Below are positions 54,958 to 62,437 of a stretch of 64,000 bases of DNA, piece by piece (the first letter of the stretch is position 1; the number at the start of each line of letters is the position of its first letter). A program made the translations under genes and the position numbers. This DNA comes from Bacteroides propionicifaciens DSM 19291 = JCM 14649 (GTDB lineage: Bacteria; Bacteroidota; Bacteroidia; Bacteroidales; Bacteroidaceae), in NCBI RefSeq assembly GCF_000375405.1, contig NZ_AQWS01000004.1:45533-109532 (forward strand), in the 5' to 3' direction. The notes beneath the pieces are model-generated. The model was not told the DNA's origin, searched no databases, and saw nothing but the letters and a program-made list of their open reading frames with translations.

Positions 54958-55434
54958 CTATTTTGATATTAAAACAGTTGCATAGGCGGCAATACCCTCT
55001 TGACGACCAACAAAACCTAGTTTCTCAGTCGTAGTTGCTTTAATAGACAAGTCATCTTCATCTATACCCATAACCTGGGCCAAGACCTTTTTCATCATTG
55101 GAATATGCGGATTAAGCTTAGGCTGTTCAGCACATACTGTTGCATCGATATTGCCAATGGTATATCCTTTTTCTTTTAAAAGTTCAACTGTACGAGAAAG
55201 CAGTATTTTACTATCAATATCTTTATACTCTCCTGCTGTGTCAGGAAATTGAAAACCTATATCACGTAGATTAGCAGCACCTAGCAAAGCATCACAAAGT
55301 ACATGTACCAATACATCAGCATCAGAATGCCCTTTAAGCCCTAGGGGGTAATCAATTAAAATACCACCGAGCCATAAGGGACGGTTACTTTCAAACTGGT
55401 GAACATCGTAGCCAAATCCTACACGAATCTTCAT
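54958..55434 (-). CDS. ispF: 2-C-methyl-D-erythritol 2,4-cyclodiphosphate synthase
   Basis: Fifth step of the non-mevalonate isoprenoid pathway. Length is 158 residues. Metal ligands in VGFGYDVHQFE (Asp-x-His) and HVLCDALLGAANLRDIG, with LKGHSDADVLVH, FPDTAGEYKDIDSK, and TTTEKLGFVGRQEGIA all matching the family. Last gene of the rex-FAH-ispF run, 6 bases after the FAH gene. Confidence 0.97.
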   Translation of the reverse strand: MKIRVGFGYDVHQFESNRPLWLGGILIDYPLGLKGHSDADVLVHVLCDALLGAANLRDIGFQFPDTAGEYKDIDSKILLSRTVELLKEKGYTIGNIDATVCAEQPKLNPHIPMMKKVLAQVMGIDEDDLSIKATTTEKLGFVGRQEGIAAYATVLISK

Positions 55435-55440
55435 AATTGT

Positions 55441-56046
55441 CTATCTAATATCTATATCAAATACTTGTTTATCTTCTAAAAAGCCTTGTAGCTTTTGACC
55501 TACCTGTAAAGTTCTAGCCACTTGAGGTGCACCAGCATAAATCAAGTCACCAATCTTCAAGGTATAGAACTGGCTAACGTAAGCAACAATCTTATCTATA
55601 GACCAAACCTGATCGGTAGAGTTACCACGTTGCAATACATCATTACCCGAACGTACAGAAAACCTCAAACTCGTAACATCAAGATTGTCTACAGGTATAA
55701 ATTCACCTAAAAGAGCTGAGCCATCAAATCCTTTAGCCAAATCCCAAGGTAAACTATCTTGAATTTGAGAAGAGAGTAAATCTGTAGATGCTATATCAAG
55801 ACCAACGGTTACTGCATCATAATAGCGATGCGCAAAGCGCTCAGATATATTTTTACCCAATCGATTAATATGAAAAACTAGTTCTCCTTCATATTCGAAC
55901 GATTTAGCAAAATCTGGAATAAAGAAAGGTTTGTTGTCTTTTAAGATCGCAGAATCAGGTTTTAAAAAGACAATAGGCTCTTGAGTATTCTCTCCCTGAG
56001 CATTATGAGATTGGGTATAGTTTCTCCCTAAACAGATAATCTTCAT
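55441..56046 (-). CDS. Fumarylacetoacetate hydrolase-family protein
   Basis: 201-residue FAH-fold enzyme, the minimal single-domain size. Motifs: IICLGRNYTQSHNAQGE, IVFLKPDSAI, FEYEGELVFHI (metal-binding Glu residues) and VTVGLDIASTDL, with LKIGDLIYAGAPQ near the end. Small members hydrolyse acylpyruvates or decarboxylate oxaloacetate; the substrate cannot be told here. It is 7 bases from rex and 6 from ispF. Confidence 0.9.
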   Translation of the reverse strand: MKIICLGRNYTQSHNAQGENTQEPIVFLKPDSAILKDNKPFFIPDFAKSFEYEGELVFHINRLGKNISERFAHRYYDAVTVGLDIASTDLLSSQIQDSLPWDLAKGFDGSALLGEFIPVDNLDVTSLRFSVRSGNDVLQRGNSTDQVWSIDKIVAYVSQFYTLKIGDLIYAGAPQVARTLQVGQKLQGFLEDKQVFDIDIR

Positions 56047-56053
56047 AAATTAT

Positions 56054-56734
56054 TTACTCATTAAATTTCAAACGATTAAACATCACTGCAAGATGGGCGT
56101 AAAGAGAGGTATTTTGAACTACAATATTTTCGGGTACACGGATTCTAAAAGGAGTAAAGTTCCAAATCGCAGGAATTCCTCCCTTAACCATATAATCGGC
56201 AATCTCTTGAGATATTTCGATAGGAACTGTCAACACACCAATATTTACACCGGAGTCTTTCATCCGTGTCAAAAACTCGTCAGTGTGATAAATGGGTACA
56301 CCATTAATTTTCTTACCAACAATATTGGGATTGATATCAAACCCTCCAATAATTTCTAATCCAAAATGAGTTAATCCTGTGTCCCGTATTAATGCACTAC
56401 CCAAACTCCCTACACCAAAAAGAAAAGCTTTATGTATACGCGTAAAACCTAAGAAATCATCAAGTACGGTAATTAATGTATCTACCTCATATCCAACTCT
56501 GGTTTTGCCCGTAATATCAACATAAGACAAGTCTTTGGCTATTTGAGAAGAATCTATACTAGTCTCCTTAGAGAGCTGTGTCGATGAAACATATTTCTCA
56601 CCACGTTTATTCATCAACCGTACATTAGATAAGTACCAAGGTAGCCTCCTTAGTGTCGGCTCAGGAACTTTAACTTTTTTACGATACGGTATCTGATCAC
56701 TCATAGCTTGTTTTATTAATTTACTTATATACAA
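56054..56734 (-). CDS. rex: Redox-sensing transcriptional repressor Rex
   Basis: NADH-responsive repressor of 226 residues. A winged-helix N-terminal domain (about 17-95) has VPEPTLRRLPWYLSNV and STQLSKETSIDSSQIAKDLSYV; a Rossmann domain follows with FLFGVGSLGSALIRDTGL, GGFDINPNIVGKKINGVPIYH, and AIWNFTPFRIRVPENIVV, the usual C-terminal swap helix region. It normally controls fermentation and respiration genes. A TATTTTTG element lies at 56739-56732 directly upstream; no clear Rex palindrome was recognised there. Confidence 0.96.
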   Translation of the reverse strand: MYISKLIKQAMSDQIPYRKKVKVPEPTLRRLPWYLSNVRLMNKRGEKYVSSTQLSKETSIDSSQIAKDLSYVDITGKTRVGYEVDTLITVLDDFLGFTRIHKAFLFGVGSLGSALIRDTGLTHFGLEIIGGFDINPNIVGKKINGVPIYHTDEFLTRMKDSGVNIGVLTVPIEISQEIADYMVKGGIPAIWNFTPFRIRVPENIVVQNTSLYAHLAVMFNRLKFNE

Positions 56735-56845
56735 AAATACATTAAAATATTAAGAAAGGTCGGGGATAAATGGAAAGGTTAACAATCTTTCTGCCAAAAA
56801 CTTGATATATTTACATCAAATAGTGTAATTAAAGCATTTTAAATT

Positions 56846-57193
56846 ATGAAGAACAACGATTGGAAGAAGCGACTAGATGTTGTTTTCTCGACAAACCCAG
56901 ACTTTCAGTATGCAGAAGACCAGCAAGATGATATAGAAACTCTTATACCAAAGCAACAGAAGCTTAGGGTTGAACTGGATCGAAAAAACCGTGGAGGAAA
57001 AGTCGTTACATTGATAACAGGCTTCAAAGGGTCTGAAGAAGACTTAAAAGAACTTGGCAAGACGCTCAAAAACAGATGTGGTGTTGGAGGCTCAGCCAAG
57101 GATGCCGAAATCATCATTCAAGGTGACTTCAAGACTAGAATAATCGATTTGCTTAAAGAACTAGGATACTCACAAACAAAACCAAAGGGATAA
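56846..57193 (+). CDS. SUI1/YciH-family translation initiation factor
   Basis: 115-residue basic protein homologous to eIF1. The SUI1 core (about 38-112) includes LRVELDRKNRGGKVVTLITGFKG, LKNRCGVGGSAKDAEIIIQGD and ELGYSQTKPKG. Bacterial members are thought to influence start-codon discrimination. Monocistronic, divergent from rex, followed by a perfect terminator hairpin shared with tsf. Confidence 0.93.
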   Translation: MKNNDWKKRLDVVFSTNPDFQYAEDQQDDIETLIPKQQKLRVELDRKNRGGKVVTLITGFKGSEEDLKELGKTLKNRCGVGGSAKDAEIIIQGDFKTRIIDLLKELGYSQTKPKG

Positions 57194-57215
57194 TAACCTT
57201 TTAACTACATAAAAG

Positions 57216-57251
57216 AAAATAGCCTACTGAAAACAATCAGTAGGCTATTTT
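57216..57251. terminator. Bidirectional terminator between the SUI1 gene and tsf
   Basis: AAAATAGCCTACTGA, loop AAACAA, TCAGTAGGCTATTTT: a perfect 15-base stem with T tract on the plus strand and A-rich flank giving U on the minus strand. Confidence 0.88.
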
Positions 57252-57276
57252 TATATCTCTAAATCTATAGAAGAAA

Positions 57277-58098
57277 TTAATCCTCGTTAAGAGTTACACG
57301 TTTAAATGCAGTAACAGTAAGTCCTTTGCTAGATTTATCTAGGAATTGACCAATGTTCATGCTTGGATCTTTAACGTAATCTTGCTCAAGAAGACAAACT
57401 TCTTTGTAGAATTTACCGATACGACCTTGAGCAATACGCTCAATTAAGTTTTCTGGTTTACCTTCTTCACGAGCTTTATCAGCAGCGATTTCTTTCTCAC
57501 GCTCTAAAACGTCAGCAGGAACGCTAGCTGCATCAACAGCGATAGGGCTCATTGCAGCAATTTGCATAGCAACTTCGTGAGCTATTTCGTCTGTAGTGTC
57601 TTGGTTGAAAGATACAATAGTCGCTAGTTTGTTACCTTGGTGGATATAAACCGTAGTTTTTTCACCTTCAACAACACCAAAACCATCGATTTCCATCTTT
57701 TCGCCAGTGATACCACTTCTTACAGCTACAGTTTCAGCAACTGTTGAATCTCCCATAGGAAGAGCTAAAAGAGCTTCTGTATCAGCAGGTTTATTAGCAA
57801 CCGCTATATCAAGAACATCTTCAGTTAATTTTATAAAGTCTTCATTTTTAGCAACGAAGTCAGTTTCGCATTTAAGAGCTAAGATAACAGCATATTTACC
57901 TGTAGACTTAGCTAATACACAACCTTCTGATGCATCACGATCAGAACGTTTTGCAGCAACAGCTTGTCCTTTTTTGCGGATAATTTCTACTGCTTTATCA
58001 AAGTCACCTACTGCTTCTGTCAAAGCATTTTTGCAATCCATCATACCAGCACCTGTCATTTTACGAAGGTGTGATATATCTGCCATAGTAACAGCCAT
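57277..58098 (-). CDS. tsf: Elongation factor Ts
   Basis: Guanine-nucleotide exchange factor for EF-Tu. Length is 273 residues. N-terminal UBA-like ISHLRKMTGAGMMDCKNALTEAVGDFDKAVEIIRKKG, then the core IALKCETDFVAKNEDF (TDFVA motif) and the C-terminal CLLEQDYVKDPSMNIGQFL. Last gene of the rplM-rpsI-rpsB-tsf cluster, separated from rpsB by 140 bases holding a large hairpin. Confidence 0.98.
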   Translation of the reverse strand: MAVTMADISHLRKMTGAGMMDCKNALTEAVGDFDKAVEIIRKKGQAVAAKRSDRDASEGCVLAKSTGKYAVILALKCETDFVAKNEDFIKLTEDVLDIAVANKPADTEALLALPMGDSTVAETVAVRSGITGEKMEIDGFGVVEGEKTTVYIHQGNKLATIVSFNQDTTDEIAHEVAMQIAAMSPIAVDAASVPADVLEREKEIAADKAREEGKPENLIERIAQGRIGKFYKEVCLLEQDYVKDPSMNIGQFLDKSSKGLTVTAFKRVTLNED

Positions 58099-58142
58099 AG
58101 TAAAGTTATATTAAGTTTTTAATTCCGATTTCTTTATATCAA

Positions 58143-58224
58143 TAAAAAACAAGGTGCTAATTAAACTTCAAACATTTTCTCTATAGGTAAGTACAGAGAA
58201 AATACATGAAGCTTAACAGCACCT
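58143..58224 (-). terminator. Long terminator-like hairpin between rpsB and tsf
   Basis: On the minus strand GGTGCTGTTAAGCTTCATGT continues into ATTTTCTC and pairs, with mismatches, with GAGAAAATGTTTGAAGTTTA and TTAGCACC, making a stem of about 30 bases closed by a 14-base loop. It is followed by TTGTTTTTTA. It has the form of an intrinsic terminator inside the operon and could reduce or regulate tsf transcription. Confidence 0.65.
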
Positions 58225-58238
58225 CATTAATAGTTTTA

Positions 58239-59066
58239 TTAAGCTTCTTCTTCGTTAGCAACAGATTCAGATACAACAGGTGCATCATTTTCATCTTTGT
58301 CTAAGCGAGCTTTAGTTGCTTTTCTTTTTCCTTTTGATTCAGATGCTTCACCAGCTGCTTCCATATCAACTTTCTCAGCTTTTCTTTCTTCAAGACCTTC
58401 TTTGATAGCTGAACAACAAGCATCTAGAATTACTTCAATAGATTTTGTTGCGTCATCATTTGCTGGGATAACATAATCGATATTATTAGGATTCGAATTT
58501 GTATCAACGATAGCAAAAACGGGGATACCTAAACGATTAGCTTCACGAACAGCGATATCTTCTTTCATAACATCAATTACGAAAAGAGCAGCAGGAAGAC
58601 GAGTCAAGTCAGAGATAGAACCTAAGTTCTTTTCAAGTTTTGCACGTTGACGTGAGATTTGAAGAACTTCTCTTTTTGAAAGGTTAGAGTAAGTACCATC
58701 TTTAGTCAAACGATCAATTGTAGTCATCTTTTTAACTGCCTTACGAATAGTAGGGAAGTTAGTAAGCATACCACCTGGCCAGCGCTCGATTACGAAAGGC
58801 ATGTTAACCGCTTCTGCTTTTTCAGCAACGATTTCTTTTGCCTGTTTTTTAGTAGCAACAAATAATACTTTCTTTCCAGATTTAGCTAATTCTTTCAAAG
58901 CTTCAGCAGCTTCGTCAATTTTAGCAACTGTTTTATGAAGGTCAATGATATGAATACCATTGCGTTCCATAAAGATATAAGGAGCCATTGCTGGGTTCCA
59001 CTTTCTTCTAAGGTGTCCGAAGTGTGAACCTGCTTCTAATAATGATTCAAAACTTGTTCTTGACAT
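58239..59066 (-). CDS. rpsB: 30S ribosomal protein S2
   Basis: 275 residues, somewhat longer than E. coli S2 (241). FESLLEAGSHFGHLRRKWNPAMAPYIF opens the protein; IDLHKTVAKIDEAAEAL, KKVLFVATKKQAKEIV and NMPFVIERWPGGMLTNF match the family. The last 40 residues form an acidic/basic low-complexity tail (KADKVDMEAAG..ESKGKRKATKARL), common in Bacteroidetes. It has a 131-base leader with a stable RNA fold after rpsI. Confidence 0.98.
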   Translation of the reverse strand: MSRTSFESLLEAGSHFGHLRRKWNPAMAPYIFMERNGIHIIDLHKTVAKIDEAAEALKELAKSGKKVLFVATKKQAKEIVAEKAEAVNMPFVIERWPGGMLTNFPTIRKAVKKMTTIDRLTKDGTYSNLSKREVLQISRQRAKLEKNLGSISDLTRLPAALFVIDVMKEDIAVREANRLGIPVFAIVDTNSNPNNIDYVIPANDDATKSIEVILDACCSAIKEGLEERKAEKVDMEAAGEASESKGKRKATKARLDKDENDAPVVSESVANEEEA

Positions 59067-59105
59067 TTTTTCTTTTTTAAATTCGTTTACTTTCTTTTTT
59101 GTTTT

Positions 59106-59156
59106 CTAAACCAACTGCCGGGTAGCCTATATCACTATAGAGTCCCAGTAGTTTAG
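59106..59156 (-). promoter_or_regulatory. Structured RNA leader of rpsB, candidate S2 autoregulation site
   Basis: In the rpsI-rpsB gap the minus strand folds as CTAAAC...GTTTAG (outer stem), ACTG...CAGT (middle), then CTATA-GTGA-TATAG (apex), with G-rich internal loops. S2/EF-Ts operons are often autoregulated by S2 binding its leader; the fold is seen, the role is inferred. Confidence 0.5.
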
Positions 59157-59197
59157 ATACTAAACGTGATAGCTTCCAGAGATAACTCCAGTAGATA

Positions 59198-59584
59198 TTA
59201 ACGTTTACTGAATTGGAATCTCTTACGAGCTTTTGGTTGACCTGGTTTTTTACGCTCAACTGAACGTGGGTCACGAGTAACAAAACCTTCTTTACGAAGA
59301 GCTGCTTTGTCTTCTGGGTTAATTTTAACCAATGCACGAGCGATAGCTAAACGTAAAGCTTGTGATTGACCAGTGAAACCACCACCGTTTAAATTAACTT
59401 TAATATCGTATTTATCAGAAACACCTAATGTTTCCAATGGTTGTTTTACAACATATTGTACTATGCTAGATGGAAAGTATTCAACAAGATCTCTCTTGTT
59501 AATAGTAATCTTTCCAGTACCTTCGCTTACGAAGATGCGAGCAATAGCTCGTTTACGTCTGCCTAATGCGTTTACTACTTCCAT
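59198..59584 (-). CDS. rpsI: 30S ribosomal protein S9
   Basis: 128 residues, normal length. NALGRRKRAIARIFVSEGTGKI at the N-terminus and LNGGGFTGQSQALRLAIARAL match S9; the basic C-terminus KKPGQPKARKRFQFSKR ends in the P-site-contacting Lys-Arg. It lies 5 bases after rplM, the universal S9-L13 pairing. Confidence 0.98.
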   Translation of the reverse strand: MEVVNALGRRKRAIARIFVSEGTGKITINKRDLVEYFPSSIVQYVVKQPLETLGVSDKYDIKVNLNGGGFTGQSQALRLAIARALVKINPEDKAALRKEGFVTRDPRSVERKKPGQPKARKRFQFSKR

Positions 59585-59589
59585 TTTTA

Positions 59590-60051
59590 TTATTTAAGTG
59601 CGTTTATATCAATTAATTTAGGATTCTGTGCGTCCTGTTTATGTTCTCCATTAGAGTAAACATAAAGATTTCTCAACATTTGAGCTCCTAGTTTATTTTT
59701 AGGCAACATACCTTTGATGACTTTTCTTAATAGTTTTTCATCACCGTTAGGTTTAGCTTGCATTAGGGCTGGAGTAATTTCTCTTTGACCACCTGGATAT
59801 CCAGTGTACGAAAGATAAATTCTTTGGTCCCATTTGTTACCTGTCATTTTCACCTTATCAGCATTGATAATAATCACATTGTCGCCACAATCTACGTGAG
59901 GAGTAAAGTTTGGTTTATACTTTCCTCTTAATAGTTTTGCAACTTTCGAACCTAAACGCCCCAATACTTGGTCTGTAGCGTCAACTATTACCCATTCTTT
60001 GGTAACGGTTGCTTTGTTTGCAGAAATGGTCTTGTAACTTAAAGTATCCAC
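59590..60051 (-). CDS. rplM: 50S ribosomal protein L13
   Basis: 153 residues. WVIVDATDQVLGRLGSKVAKLLRGK, HVDCGDNVIIINADKVKMTGNK and MLPKNKLGAQMLRNLYVY are diagnostic. It starts with GTG (60051-60049): an in-frame TAA lies five codons upstream, so no ATG is possible. First gene of the rplM-rpsI-rpsB-tsf cluster with a consensus promoter about 130 bases upstream. Confidence 0.97.
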   Translation of the reverse strand: MDTLSYKTISANKATVTKEWVIVDATDQVLGRLGSKVAKLLRGKYKPNFTPHVDCGDNVIIINADKVKMTGNKWDQRIYLSYTGYPGGQREITPALMQAKPNGDEKLLRKVIKGMLPKNKLGAQMLRNLYVYSNGEHKQDAQNPKLIDINALK

Positions 60052-60183
60052 TCTTAATTTATTTTAAATTGTTACTACTAAAACAATTCACCATGTGCTA
60101 GCCCTCCCCGGACAAAGGAAGAATAAAACATGCTGAACTTTTGATCTCTATTATTTAATGTAATCGAGATAATAATCGGCTTG

Positions 60184-60215
60184 CAAAATTACTTATTTAT
60201 ATTTGAATCTACAAA
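60184..60215 (-). promoter_or_regulatory. Promoter of the rplM-rpsI-rpsB-tsf cluster
   Basis: Minus-strand TTTG (60215-60212), 20-base spacer and TAATTTTG (60191-60184) fit the Bacteroidetes consensus. The leader to the GTG start is about 125 bases. The remaining gap between this promoter and the tRNA promoter (about 60216-60510) shows no gene. Confidence 0.7.
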
Positions 60216-60510
60216 CTATAAATCCTATTATTTGCCTTAAATGAAGGCACAGTCAAAACCTTTCAATAACTATCGCTGAGTCAATTATCCAATTAAGTAC
60301 CTTCAACTCCCACTCAGACGGCCTATATCTAGACTATGTCGAGCATAAAGAGAAGCTCACCAAAGCATCTTTAAAACTAAAGTCTCGAAAAGAACCTTGC
60401 AAGAAATAACTCACAATTAATAAAAATATTTTTCAATCAATAAAAGCTACATTACTAAACACTTAAGTTCAATTGAGTTCTAATAGCTAGTATAAATATG
60501 AAAACAAGAT

Positions 60511-60541
60511 TTTGATTTTAAAATATTATGGTTTATCTTTG
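60511..60541 (+). promoter_or_regulatory. Promoter of tRNA-Lys
   Basis: TTTG (60511-60514), 19-base spacer and TATCTTTG (60534-60541), a perfect consensus with the same spacing as the pheA operon promoter. Confidence 0.75.
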
Positions 60542-60567
60542 CACTCGCTAAACAATAGCAACGCGAT

Positions 60568-60640
60568 GATTCGTTAGCTCAGTAGGTAGAGCACAACACT
60601 TTTAATGTTGGGGTCCTGGGTTCGAGCCCCAGACGGATCA
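60568..60640 (+). tRNA. tRNA-Lys (UUU)
   Basis: A 73-base cloverleaf. Acceptor GATTCGT pairs with ACGGATC (with a T-G pair), D arm GCTC-AGTAGGTA-GAGC, anticodon stem CAACA/TGTTG with loop CTTTTAA and anticodon TTT at 60601-60603, T arm CTGGG-TTCGAGC-CCCAG, discriminator A. CCA is not encoded. It is a substrate for the MnmA encoded at 53.7 kb. Confidence 0.97.
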
Positions 60641-60642
60641 CG

Positions 60643-60678
60643 AAAAAAGGAAGACTAGAAACAGTTTTCCTTTTTTTT
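60643..60678 (+). terminator. Terminator of tRNA-Lys
   Basis: AAAAAAGGAA pairs with TTCCTTTTTT across a 12-15 base loop and runs into a T tract. Confidence 0.7.
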
Positions 60679-60758
60679 ATGCTACTATCTAATCCCAACA
60701 ATCAACACGAGATCAGCCACTCTCCCATTATACTGCCGACTCAATTTATTAACACCAA

Positions 60759-61136
60759 ATGAATCAGACTTACATTGTACTAGACAGCTGGACAGAAAGT
60801 TATGAAAACCCCATTTCTATTGAACAAGGAGAGGAAGTGATTGTGGATCCGTCAGTCATAGAGCCCGACCCTGAATGGGCAAATTGGGTCTGGTGCATTG
60901 CAAGTAACAATAGAGATGGATGGGTCCCCATACAGATATTAAAGATTATGCCTTCTAACACCAACGATAGATATAATTCAATGGCTCTCGAGGATTATTC
61001 TGCCTATGAACTAACTGTTAAAACGGGAGATTTTGTATATGGAAATCGGATATTAAATGGCTGGCTTTGGTGCTCAAAGGAAAATGATAACAAAAAGGGA
61101 TGGGTACCACTCCGAAATCTAAAGTTAATACCTTAA
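60759..61136 (+). CDS. Protein of two tandem SH3-like domains
   Basis: 125-residue cytosolic protein without signal peptide. Two similar halves: the first has GEEVIVDPSVIEPDPEWANW, then VWCIASNNRDGWVPIQILKI; the second has TGDFVYGNRILNGWLWCSKE, then KKGWVPLRNLKLIP. Both show the W-x-W/WC...GWVP pattern of variant SH3 domains. The function is unknown; such proteins are seen in Bacteroidetes and Firmicutes. It stands alone between tRNA-Lys and the HxlR gene and may be part of an accessory patch. Confidence 0.75.
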   Translation: MNQTYIVLDSWTESYENPISIEQGEEVIVDPSVIEPDPEWANWVWCIASNNRDGWVPIQILKIMPSNTNDRYNSMALEDYSAYELTVKTGDFVYGNRILNGWLWCSKENDNKKGWVPLRNLKLIP

Positions 61137-61175
61137 GGAACCTATTGGTAGCTTGAGTATAAATATTTTTGTGAT

Positions 61176-61508
61176 TTATTCCATTCCCAGTAACTCTTTA
61201 CCCCATTCATTTAGGCCCCATAATACTTTTACAAGGCTATCACCTCTATCTGTTAAGGTGTACTCAACCCTTGGAGGTACTTCATTAAAAGATTTTCTAG
61301 TTATAAGCCCATCTTTTTCCATCTCTTTGAGTTGCTGATTCAATACCCTACGATCAAGATTTGTTAGCTCTCTTAAGAACTCACTTGGCCGCTTATTGCC
61401 TTGATTCATTTGCCAAATAATCGGGATCTTCCACTTGCCACTAATGGCATTAACAGCAAATTCTAGTGGACAAACTTTATTCTGTATAGCTCTCGGTTTA
61501 GCATCCAT
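61176..61508 (-). CDS. HxlR-family winged-helix regulator
   Basis: 110 residues. CPLEFAVNAISGKWKIPIIWQM with the N-terminal Cys, then RPSEFLRELTNLDRRVLNQQLKEMEKDGLITRK and VPPRVEYTLTDRGDSL match HxlR/YodB. The Cys near residue 13 aligns with the thiol sensor of YodB/HypR-type regulators that respond to electrophiles or disulfide stress. It is divergent from a peroxiredoxin-like gene 107 bases away, which it most likely controls. Confidence 0.92.
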   Translation of the reverse strand: MDAKPRAIQNKVCPLEFAVNAISGKWKIPIIWQMNQGNKRPSEFLRELTNLDRRVLNQQLKEMEKDGLITRKSFNEVPPRVEYTLTDRGDSLVKVLWGLNEWGKELLGME

Positions 61509-61615
61509 CCAATTGTGATATTTATGTCCCTATGCCATAAGTATATGCGGTATTGTATAACCTAAAAAGAATACTGATATTTGGGACGATTTCAAATTAA
61601 ATACAATAGACTTAA
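61509..61615. promoter_or_regulatory. Divergent control region of the HxlR and peroxiredoxin-like genes
   Basis: 107 bases. GATATTTATGTCCC (near 61517) and GATATTTGGGAC (near 61576) share GATATTT and contain inverted GTCCC/GGGAC. GATATTTG is also one mismatch from a -7 element for the plus-strand gene. Candidate HxlR operator; not proven. Confidence 0.35.
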
Positions 61616-62257
61616 ATGCCAAATTTACAAAAACAAATCGAGAACTTGATGATAGAAATGTCATCTCAAGTACCTCAAGCTATATTAGATATCTTCCAAC
61701 GCTCTATTGAAGAATTAAAAGAAGATAATATAGGCAAAAACAGCCTACTAGTAGGCGAGTTAATGCCTTCTTTCAATTTTAAAAACACAAATGAAGAAGA
61801 AGTGAGCTTAGATAAATCCTTAGGAGAAAACAAGAAGCTGATTATTGCGTTTTTTAGAGGTAACTGGTGTCCATTTTGCAGTTTAGAATTACAAGCTTTA
61901 AATAAATCGTTTGATAAGTTACAAAGCAAGGGTTTTGGATTGATAGCTATCTCACCACAAACCACACAATATAATAAGGAGATAAAAAAGAACCTAAAAC
62001 TAAATTTTGAAATCTTGTCTGACGCAAAAAGTCAGTATACCAAGGAGCTGGGAATAGACTTCACATTGCAAGACTACGCAGTACCTCATTACAAAGCTTT
62101 AGGCATTGACCTAAAAAAATTAAATGCAGACGATCAAAATCGACTTCCGATTCCTGCGGTGTTTGTTATTGACTCCAACAAAGTAATTAAATACAAGTTT
62201 GTCGATTCTAACTATATGAACAGAGTCAATATTGAAGAGCTATTTACTATAGAATAA
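61616..62257 (+). CDS. AhpC/TSA-family peroxiredoxin-like protein
   Basis: 213-residue thioredoxin-fold protein. The active-site region is IAFFRGNWCPFCSLELQALNK with a CxxC rather than the typical peroxidatic TxxC, followed by FGLIAISPQTTQYNKEI and a cis-Pro region IPAVFVIDSNKVIKYKF. This is the "alkyl hydroperoxide reductase/thiol-specific antioxidant" group with CPFC. No signal peptide. Divergent from the HxlR regulator, suggesting induction by thiol or electrophile stress. Confidence 0.88.
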   Translation: MPNLQKQIENLMIEMSSQVPQAILDIFQRSIEELKEDNIGKNSLLVGELMPSFNFKNTNEEEVSLDKSLGENKKLIIAFFRGNWCPFCSLELQALNKSFDKLQSKGFGLIAISPQTTQYNKEIKKNLKLNFEILSDAKSQYTKELGIDFTLQDYAVPHYKALGIDLKKLNADDQNRLPIPAVFVIDSNKVIKYKFVDSNYMNRVNIEELFTIE

Positions 62258-62280
62258 GCCCTTTTACAACCTAATTTAAA

Positions 62281-62318
62281 TCCCTGAAAGCTTATTAGTT
62301 TTCGGGGAATTTTTTTTT
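62281..62318 (+). terminator. Terminator of the peroxiredoxin-like gene
   Basis: TCCCTGAAA and TTTCGGGGA pair (one T-G) across a 10-base loop, followed by nine T. Confidence 0.8.
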
Positions 62319-62379
62319 GTAAATTAAAGGCAAAGCCCTAAAAATATCCAACTGTCTCTAGTAATGTAATTGCAGTAAA

Positions 62380-62427
62380 TTTAGAGAGATAACACTTTTC
62401 TTAATATCTTTGTGTATAAACAAAGAT
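62380..62427 (+). promoter_or_regulatory. Promoter and possible operator of the ThrE-type exporter genes
   Basis: TTTA (62380-62383), 21-base spacer and TATCTTTG (62405-62412). The -7 element overlaps an 8-base inverted repeat ATCTTTGT-GTATAA-ACAAAGAT (62406-62427), which could be an operator or a 5' hairpin, 10 bases before the ATG. Confidence 0.5.
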
Positions 62428-62437
62428 TAAGCGTATA

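Noticed and set aside
59077..59337. 86-codon minus-strand open frame between rpsB and rpsI
   Set aside because: It overlaps the 3' half of rpsI in another frame and has no family features; the non-overlapping part is the structured rpsB leader.
60568..60640. tRNA-Lys as integration site of an island covering 60.7-63.7 kb
   Set aside because: No repeat of the tRNA 3' end and no integrase was found downstream within the window.
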